A DNA stretch of 18,738 nt from an uncultured Alphaproteobacteria bacterium (GTDB lineage: Bacteria > Pseudomonadota > Alphaproteobacteria > Rs-D84): positions 1-18,738 of the forward strand of contig CALXNF010000067.1 in assembly GCA_944389685.1 (NCBI GenBank), written 5' to 3'. Position 1 is the first letter of the stretch; every line of letters starts with the position of its first letter. The notes beneath the pieces are model-generated. The model did not search any database, had not been told where the DNA came from, and was given only the letters and a program-made list of their open reading frames with translations. Both the position numbers and the translations under genes were made by a program. Positions 13,975 to 18,738 of this stretch are shown here, in pieces.

Positions 13975-14573
13975 TCCTCCTTTGTTCTATAAATCGTATC
14001 CATAGTATGTGGTGTACCTATATAAATCATTGTGCCGGTTGGAGATAGAATAAAGTCTAATTCTCGCAACCTTTCGCGCAAGTTTTCTCGTTTTTGAGCT
14101 GTGTTACTAGTATTAGGGACCTCTACATCATCACATATTATTAAGTCTGCACGTAAACCTGTTATATTACCGTGTATACCTTGACATATAACTGATGGTT
14201 CACGAATACCGACAGGGCGATTAACAGTTATTCGCCCTTGTGCCCATTCTTTTTTTATTGTCGGTACCAAATTTTTGCACATAGGATGATTTTCTAAGAT
14301 ATGCCTTACGTGAGACACCATACGAGAAGAAAGACCGCTTTCTGCAGACAAAATTAAAATTCTTGTTTCTGGGTGCAAGTATAATACACATGCCGCAAAT
14401 ATACCCACAACCGTAGATTTACCAGAATGTCTAAATGCCATTAATAGACCACGGTGTGGGGGTGTTAGCCAAACAGAAACGAGAAAATCCATTATTTGTT
14501 TATGATGAACGGGCGTAGAAAAACCTAGTACTTTGTTCCAAGCGTCTAAGAATTCATGAAAATTTTTGTTCAT
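13971..14573 (-). CDS. Terminase large subunit, ATPase (N-terminal) half, split gene
   Basis: This 200-aa ORF is the packaging ATPase domain of a phage TerL. Seen: Walker A FRHSGKST (47-54), LSAESGLSSRM, Walker B LIICDD (144-149) followed by VEVPNTSNT, and the coupling motif GTPHT (186-190). It ends seven residues after DTIY, just where the linker to the nuclease domain begins in intact relatives. The nuclease half is at 9799-10644; together they give 481 aa, a normal TerL length. It starts six bases after the coiled-coil gene with no ribosome binding site, so it depends on coupling. An odd echo: this half ends with DTIYR, and the other begins with DIVYK. Confidence 0.9.
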   Translation of the reverse strand: MNKNFHEFLDAWNKVLGFSTPVHHKQIMDFLVSVWLTPPHRGLLMAFRHSGKSTVVGIFAACVLYLHPETRILILSAESGLSSRMVSHVRHILENHPMCKNLVPTIKKEWAQGRITVNRPVGIREPSVICQGIHGNITGLRADLIICDDVEVPNTSNTAQKRENLRERLRELDFILSPTGTMIYIGTPHTMDTIYRTKED

Positions 14574-14579
14574 CGTGGT

Positions 14580-14927
14580 TTAATCAACGAGATCTTCGAA
14601 TTTGTCTAATAATGACTGAAGCAAGTTCGGTTTACTTACGCGCAGCTTTTTTAATTTTTCGGTATTTGTAGCGCGTTTTTCATTATAGGGTTCCTCTGCT
14701 TCTGCTTTTAGCCGTTTTAATACGGCACCAGTTGTCATGCTATTGCCAGATACACCAGATGCGCCGTATTTTGCTCTTTGGGTTGCGAGCGTCTTTTTTA
14801 CTAAGTTCGTTTTTTCTTTTTCGTCGTTGACCATATCTGCTAGTATTTTTTGACGTTCATTTTCTGCTTCTTTTTTTGCGTCACGATAATTTAAGATGGA
14901 TGTGACATCAGATACAAGTTGTCCCAT
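14580..14927 (-). CDS. Coiled-coil phage protein between tail and terminase genes, 115 aa
   Basis: A long charged helix (about residues 14-50, KKEAENERQKILADMVNDEKEK) leads into QRAKYGASGVSGNSMTTGAVL, a Gly/Ser turn that I remember from small proteins at this position in alphaproteobacterial prophages. The tail is again helical. The role is probably a minor virion or ejection protein, unproven. The start is supported by AAGGAT seven bases before the ATG. It lies between the tail tubular B gene and the terminase ATPase half, all in one operon. Confidence 0.65.
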   Translation of the reverse strand: MGQLVSDVTSILNYRDAKKEAENERQKILADMVNDEKEKTNLVKKTLATQRAKYGASGVSGNSMTTGAVLKRLKAEAEEPYNEKRATNTEKLKKLRVSKPNLLQSLLDKFEDLVD

Positions 14928-14945
14928 TTTTTATCCTTTTGTTGT

Positions 14946-16661
14946 TTATACAATGTAATATCCATAAATACTTACGGATAATATAGTTGTTGGTAGTTGT
15001 TCGTCGCTAGAAACGCTCCAAGGTGTTTCAATACAATTGCGTTGATATCCTAATAGATTTATACCTATATCACCGCTGTATGTAGATGTTTCGTCACCAT
15101 ATATCTCATTTGGTAAGGGGGCGCGTTTACCATTTATAAAAAGCGTTTTTGTGTTTAGCACTCTTGCCGAAATTTTTCGTAGTCGTAACATTTTCGCGTT
15201 GTGACCAGAAGAGCGCAACGGTAATGCCGAAGCTGTATAAGAAAAATTATAGTTGCTTGCGTCAGTTAAGGCGTTCGCAGAAAATTTTTCCAGATAAAAA
15301 AGGTTGCCTCGTTCAACTACTACATGGGTTTCACCGTTTATTGTGGCCACAGATTTAAATTTACCCTGTGTTTTATAGCTTGCCCACGCAGAAATTCCTA
15401 GTGCTGAATTTTGATTTAGTACGGCCATATTTCCATCGTTCATTACTACGAATAATTGACGTTTATCTTCGTTATAAGATAAGTCTATAGGGGATTGCAT
15501 TAGATGTTTTGCTTGGGTACAAAGATCTTTTGCGTTATAATTTTCACCAAGTGCGTCTAAAGAGAGCTCTCTGATATCTTTTTTTGTGCTTGATATGAAA
15601 ACTGTAGAGCCTTCAATTTTTTGTGGTGGTAAATACCTTGTTGCAATGCTGCCTACAGAGGTGTGCTGTTTTACGTCGACGGCAGCAGGGGTTAAAGGTT
15701 TATTAGAAATGGCCCATTCACCAGAATTCGTAAGAATTTGTAAATTATCGCTGCTTACGACCGTACATATCTGTTGGCGTTGTTCGGATAATAAAGTAAG
15801 AAAGATGGCTTCGTCATCAAGACCTGTTCCAACGTTAAAGTTGTTATGTCTTCCGACTTGAGACATCCATACGCCGCTTGGCCACGAGCGAGAACCACCA
15901 AAGACCAATCTATCTTGATGAAAAGTTATGCTGCACGGCCAACCGCGTCGTTTGCTAAAAGCGGCTTCGTACCAATCTGTTACGGCACTGCCAGGAAGGT
16001 TATATTGACCGTTTGTATATGCCTGCACTTCTGTTGGACTTACATAATTAGTTATGTGCCATTGTTTGTTTAGCAGTAATAATTGTCCTCCGACGTTATT
16101 TTCTGTCCAGAAATTTTTATTAGTCGTTAATGTTGCATAATTATTTCCAGCTATATTGGTTGTGACGTAAATTTTTATATCAGTTGCGTCATCAAATTTC
16201 ATGAATGGTATGTTTAAAGACATATCAGAATTGTTACGTGAAAATTCGAATTCTGTAAGGACGAACCTTCCGTCTTCTTGTTTTAATACATATGGCTGAT
16301 AATCAGGATGTACAAAGATCATGCTATCAAGGCGTTGTGCATATTGCAATTTTTGTATATCGCTAAATTGCCATGGGGCAAGTATATCTCGGGTTCGCGT
16401 GCTGCCGACATACATCATAAGGTGGCCGTCAGTTAATACTAATATATAATTTTCTGTTTCACTTACGGAAAATGGTATTATTCTTGCATTACCGCTTAAG
16501 CTGGTGACTGTTTCTAGACCATTTCTACGCGTTAACCCACCGCCAGCGATTACATCCATATTTTCTAATTTTGATAAGCCGTTTAAATTATCGCGTGCAA
16601 AGAATTCTGGTGCGACTTCACCGTCCGCAAAAGAATTTTGTGTTTTTATGAATTCTGCCAT
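14946..16661 (-). CDS. Tail tubular protein B-like (gp12-type nozzle), 571 aa
   Basis: The N-terminus NSFADGEVAPEFFARDNLNG, followed by LENMDVIAGGGLTRRNGLE, is diagnostic for the T7 gp12-like tail nozzle family, along with repeated beta-rich segments such as LQYAQRLDSMIFVHPDYQPYVL and RRGWPCSITFHQDRLVFGGS. In virions six copies form the nozzle below the gatekeeper ring. It is shorter than T7 gp12, about 800 aa, but near the size I expect in compact alphaproteobacterial relatives. GGAG lies seven bases before the ATG. It follows the tail tubular A-like gene after 15 bases. Confidence 0.88.
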   Translation of the reverse strand: MAEFIKTQNSFADGEVAPEFFARDNLNGLSKLENMDVIAGGGLTRRNGLETVTSLSGNARIIPFSVSETENYILVLTDGHLMMYVGSTRTRDILAPWQFSDIQKLQYAQRLDSMIFVHPDYQPYVLKQEDGRFVLTEFEFSRNNSDMSLNIPFMKFDDATDIKIYVTTNIAGNNYATLTTNKNFWTENNVGGQLLLLNKQWHITNYVSPTEVQAYTNGQYNLPGSAVTDWYEAAFSKRRGWPCSITFHQDRLVFGGSRSWPSGVWMSQVGRHNNFNVGTGLDDEAIFLTLLSEQRQQICTVVSSDNLQILTNSGEWAISNKPLTPAAVDVKQHTSVGSIATRYLPPQKIEGSTVFISSTKKDIRELSLDALGENYNAKDLCTQAKHLMQSPIDLSYNEDKRQLFVVMNDGNMAVLNQNSALGISAWASYKTQGKFKSVATINGETHVVVERGNLFYLEKFSANALTDASNYNFSYTASALPLRSSGHNAKMLRLRKISARVLNTKTLFINGKRAPLPNEIYGDETSTYSGDIGINLLGYQRNCIETPWSVSSDEQLPTTILSVSIYGYYIV

Positions 16662-16676
16662 TAGTAGTCTCCAAAA

Positions 16677-17198
16677 TTAAAAACGTGCATTAACGAGAGA
16701 AAAGTTTTCTATATTATTTTGTTTAGTTGTTATGGTGCTATCTATAAATTTTGCTGATTGCAGTTCTGTTTCGTATAAAGCGGCCAGCATTCTAAAAACA
16801 TTTTGGTCACCTATCAGGGGTACACAAAATTCCATTGCTAACTTCGTCGTTGCTAGTGATACGAAATAGCTTGGGAATAGGCTGGGTTCAACTCGAATAA
16901 TTGAAGTTATTTTTATCGTTTTTGACGGTGAAATTATTTTGTTACCTATAATTTCGCCGCTGCATTTTAGTATACGTAAGCATTCTGCAGGAATTATAAA
17001 CTCTCCATTTTTGTTGGGTGTAAGTTCAAACTGTTTACATGCAAAATGCCATGGGTGCATTGCTAATAACATATCTATTACAGAATCAAAAAGAGTTCGA
17101 GATAGTTGTGCCGCAGGAGAATCTTCCATCAAGGATTGAATTGGTTTTTCTCCAAGTTTTAGTAGAGCCATCGTGCATAGGTCTATTTTTGTATGCAT
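16677..17198 (-). CDS. Tail tubular protein A-like (gp11-type gatekeeper), 173 aa
   Basis: The pattern KIDLCTMALLKLGEKPIQSL, then AAQLSRTLFDSVIDMLLAMHPWHFACKQFEL and PAECLRILKC, fits the T7 gp11 / head-tail adaptor family. It connects the portal ring to the tail nozzle. The reading frame is open back to 17237, but AAAGGTGA six bases before the ATG at 17196-17198 and the family N-terminus both favour the shorter start used here. It is upstream of its expected partner, the gp12-like gene. A perfect hairpin (17231-17251) sits in its leader. Confidence 0.85.
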   Translation of the reverse strand: MHTKIDLCTMALLKLGEKPIQSLMEDSPAAQLSRTLFDSVIDMLLAMHPWHFACKQFELTPNKNGEFIIPAECLRILKCSGEIIGNKIISPSKTIKITSIIRVEPSLFPSYFVSLATTKLAMEFCVPLIGDQNVFRMLAALYETELQSAKFIDSTITTKQNNIENFSLVNARF

Positions 17199-17230
17199 AA
17201 AATTCACCTTTAAAATTTGTATATAAATTT

Positions 17231-17251
17231 GGGGCAAGAATTTCTTGCCCC
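17231..17251 (-). promoter_or_regulatory. Perfect hairpin in the leader of the tail tubular A gene
   Basis: Ten-base arms GGGGCAAGAA and TTCTTGCCCC flank a single central T on the plus strand. On the transcribed strand, AAATTTATAT follows rather than a pure U-run, so it is a poor terminator and may be a processing or attenuation element between the 75-aa and tail genes. Confidence 0.5.
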
Positions 17252-17263
17252 TTTACTAGTTGT

Positions 17264-17491
17264 TTATGCCAAACTTGCGACGGTAATATTTTCAGCGACC
17301 GTAATTTTTTTAATTGATGTGTTATCAGATGCGTTGATTATTACAACGTCCCCTGTATTCATCAATGTTTTTACGCTGTTAAAGTAACCAGACGCAGTGA
17401 TAGTAGCCATTGTTTCATTTGCAGCATAGTGCCACAATGTGAATCCGTTTGCGTATGCGATTACGGATAAGTTTTTATTTTGAAACGCCAT
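17264..17491 (-). CDS. Small conserved phage protein downstream of capsid, 75 aa
   Basis: The start FQNKNLSVIAYANGFTLWHYA is typical of a short, beta-rich protein that follows the major capsid gene in many prophages. The middle (TASGYFNSVKTLMNTGDVVIIN) and an Ile/Val-rich end also fit. A head-decoration or stabilising role is plausible but from memory only. AAGGA, nine bases before the ATG, supports the start. A 52-base gap separates it from the capsid gene, with no obvious terminator. Confidence 0.7.
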   Translation of the reverse strand: MAFQNKNLSVIAYANGFTLWHYAANETMATITASGYFNSVKTLMNTGDVVIINASDNTSIKKITVAENITVASLA

Positions 17492-17543
17492 TGCTTTGTT
17501 CCTTTAAATTAGTTTTGTGTTAAATAATTACTTAGGCTTTTTA

Positions 17544-18359
17544 TTATTCTTTACATTTGATGCTAACGATACCTTCGTCGTCAATCAAAACTGCGCCTTG
17601 AGACATGCTGTTGCTGATGAAATGAGCAGCACGTTCTCCATGCCAAGATATATCTGTTTTGACTTCTTGACCGCAAGCATGACCTATGCTTGTTGCATGG
17701 TATAAAAAGCAATCACGATTTGTACCGCTTAACGGCAAGTCGTTATAAAGAACCCAAGTTATACCTAACCATTTCTTTGATGAACCGCCAGCAATCAATG
17801 GTAAATTATCACCTACATAATCTGCGGAAACAAATTCGTCCATAGACAATAATTCGTTCCATTGATGTACGCCAACTACTGCAAATCTACGTCCATCGTC
17901 TGGTACATCGTTTTCGTTTAATTCTTCTAATGCAGACAGTATTAAAGTTTTTGTAAGCCCTGTTGAATAATCTCCAACTGACTTGGTCGCCCCTTTCATT
18001 GCAGATACTATCAATTCATCTGTTTTTCGACCTAATGCATATGCACCAGCCGATGCAACTACGCGGCGTTCATCAACATTAGTTTTTAATTCATCCAATG
18101 CGTCAACCCAGTCACCAGCATAATAATCTTGCAGTACGCATTCTACAGGTTCGTGGTTTAAGTTCATTACAGGAACTATACCATGACGTGATTTTGTGCT
18201 GGCGGTACCACGCCCAACTTTTTGAAATGTTGTGGACGCTCCTACTACACCGGATTTGCTACGCACTGTAGAGCGTAATTTTGTGCCCATTTGTTGGTAT
18301 GCCAAATGAACATCGGCTTCGAATTGTTTTACGAAGACCTGATCAATTGAAACAGACAT
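17544..18359 (-). CDS. Phage major capsid protein (Phage_capsid_2 type), 271 aa
   Basis: This is the HK97-like-fold shell protein of the cluster. Family wording: FEADVHLAYQQMGTKLRSTV, GVVGASTTFQKVGRGTA, SRHGIVPVMNLNHEPVECVL, DYYAGDWVDALDELKTNVDE and AGAYALGRKTDELI, with the C-terminal HGERAAHFISNSMSQGAVLID. The length is close to the expected one, and no break is seen. AAGGAAAT, seven bases before the ATG, supports the start. It is the first gene of the minus-strand phage operon; a terminator-like hairpin with a U-run sits immediately upstream. No scaffold or protease gene is adjacent. Confidence 0.9.
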   Translation of the reverse strand: MSVSIDQVFVKQFEADVHLAYQQMGTKLRSTVRSKSGVVGASTTFQKVGRGTASTKSRHGIVPVMNLNHEPVECVLQDYYAGDWVDALDELKTNVDERRVVASAGAYALGRKTDELIVSAMKGATKSVGDYSTGLTKTLILSALEELNENDVPDDGRRFAVVGVHQWNELLSMDEFVSADYVGDNLPLIAGGSSKKWLGITWVLYNDLPLSGTNRDCFLYHATSIGHACGQEVKTDISWHGERAAHFISNSMSQGAVLIDDEGIVSIKCKE

Positions 18360-18383
18360 TATTAAATTTCCTTTTTTTAAATA

Positions 18384-18410
18384 AAAAAAAGACGCAATAA
18401 ATATTACGTC
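18384..18410 (-). terminator. Terminator-like hairpin directly upstream of the capsid gene
   Basis: GACGCAATAAATATTACGTC (18391-18410) is palindromic except for one mismatched pair. On the minus strand it is followed by eight T residues and then the capsid ribosome binding site. It may insulate or attenuate transcription entering the phage operon. Confidence 0.55.
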
Positions 18411-18471
18411 GATTAGGTTTTGTAATAATGGTTATGCGTTAAGTGCGCCATATTTCAAAACGTTTAACGGG

Positions 18472-18488
18472 TCTTGATAAAATCAAGA
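18472..18488. repeat. Short inverted repeat, 7-bp stem
   Basis: TCTTGAT and ATCAAGA flank AAA. It is part of the hairpin run between the capsid gene and the histone-like gene. No U-run follows on either strand. Confidence 0.5.
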
Positions 18489-18495
18489 TTATCCA

Positions 18496-18536
18496 AAATG
18501 CTCAGTTAGACGTGCGCATAATCTAACTGAGCATTT
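18496..18536. repeat. Long perfect inverted repeat, 15-bp stem
   Basis: AAATGCTCAGTTAGA (18496-18510) pairs perfectly with TCTAACTGAGCATTT (18522-18536) around an 11-base loop that itself contains TGCGCA. It is too long for a chance repeat. It could be a terminator (weak TTTT on the minus strand), a small-RNA element, a recombination site or a mobile-element remnant. Confidence 0.7.
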
Positions 18537-18537
18537 C

Positions 18538-18562
18538 AAAAAAAAGACCGAGAAGTTCGGTC
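18538..18562 (-). terminator. Intrinsic terminator, second after the histone-like gene
   Basis: GACCGA (18546-18551) pairs with TCGGTC (18557-18562). On the minus strand the stem is followed by eight T residues. Confidence 0.65.
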
Positions 18563-18566
18563 ATGA

Positions 18567-18595
18567 AAACAAAATCCCCGAATCCGGGGATTTTA
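18567..18595 (-). terminator. Intrinsic terminator of the histone-like gene
   Basis: AAAATCCCCG (18571-18580) pairs perfectly with CGGGGATTTT (18585-18594) around AATC, followed on the minus strand by GTTTT. It starts one base after the stop codon of the histone-like gene. Confidence 0.8.
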
Positions 18596-18738
18596 TTATT
18601 TTTTCTTAGCGCATGCTTTTTTAGCAACAGTTTTTTTCGCCGCTACCTTTTTAGCAGGAGCTTTTTTAGCAACTGGTTTTTTTACTGCTACTTTTTTAGC
18701 AACAGTTTTTTTCGCCGCTACTTTTTTAGCAGGAGCTT
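18596..18738 (-). CDS. Lys/Ala-rich histone H1-like protein, 3' end only
   Basis: The visible 46 residues are almost wholly five-residue units ending in KK (APAKK VAAKK TVAKK VAVKK PVAKK APAKK VAAKK TVAKK), then ACAKKK and a double TAA stop. Such (xxAKK)n tails occur in bacterial histone H1-like DNA-binding proteins and in C-terminal extensions of HU-type proteins. The DNA shows a 75-base repeat, seen nearly twice in the window, so the tail probably varies in length. The N-terminus lies outside the window, and any fused domain is unknown. It is codirectional with the phage operon but separated from it by at least two terminators. Confidence 0.85.
   Translation of the reverse strand, partial: APAKKVAAKKTVAKKVAVKKPVAKKAPAKKVAAKKTVAKKACAKKK

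Noticed and set aside
18496..18536. A tRNA gene or tRNA fragment (GCTCAGTTAGA resembles a D-arm)
   Set aside because: No acceptor stem, anticodon arm or T-arm can be drawn; the perfect inverted repeat explains the structure better.
8067..18600. Attachment-site direct repeats at the two edges of the phage cluster
   Set aside because: Comparing the left edge (8067-8100) with the right edge (18360-18600) by eye showed no convincing shared core, and no integrase is present.

Overview
The window is AT-rich bacterial DNA, most likely from a small-genome alphaproteobacterium (an uncultured gut-type or Rickettsiales-like lineage fits). I base this on the DnaB, MiaA and PriA sequences as I remember those families, on a lone VirB11-type ATPase, and on phage genes of a type common in alphaproteobacterial prophages. 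No rRNA, tRNA or CRISPR array was seen, and no gene-free stretch exceeds 300 bases.

Left part (1-8066), host genes: a miaA lacking its 5' end; a basic protein of unknown function; a small aminoglycoside/choline-kinase-like phosphotransferase; priA, divergent from the phosphotransferase; a small SHOCT-type membrane protein; an orphan virB11-like ATPase with a small partner gene; a lipoprotein and an FKBP-type lipoprotein reading away from virB11; and a GT92-like glycosyltransferase. Several junctions carry clear promoters (TTGA-type -35, 17-base spacer, TAAAAT-type -10) or bidirectional hairpin terminators.

Middle and right part (8067-18595): a compact short-tailed-phage (podovirus-type) structural cluster on the minus strand. 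Read 5' to 3' from the right it runs: major capsid protein, a 75-aa protein, tail tubular A-like, tail tubular B-like, a coiled-coil protein, terminase ATPase domain, [interruption], terminase nuclease domain, portal (head-tail connector), a Bbp19-like protein, and a one-helix coiled-coil protein. No integrase, phage polymerase, lysis enzyme or tail fibre is visible, and no ORF other than the terminase looks broken.

The most striking feature is the interruption. The terminase large subunit is split exactly between its ATPase and nuclease domains by 3.3 kb of plus-strand genes: a full-length replicative helicase gene dnaB, a double-HTH regulator with an operator-like palindrome over its -10 box, and an unknown 224-aa protein. 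Both junctions have no spacer: the dnaB and terminase-nuclease start codons overlap (CATG), and the stop codons of the terminase ATPase half and the 224-aa gene overlap (TTAA). Every catalytic motif I can identify is kept in each half. This may be a functional split terminase in a domesticated, gene-transfer-agent-like particle, a decaying prophage split by a rearrangement, or an assembly chimera; the sequence alone cannot decide.

The right edge (18360-18738) holds a run of hairpins, one with a perfect 15-bp stem, followed by the 3' end of a Lys/Ala-repeat histone-H1-like gene.
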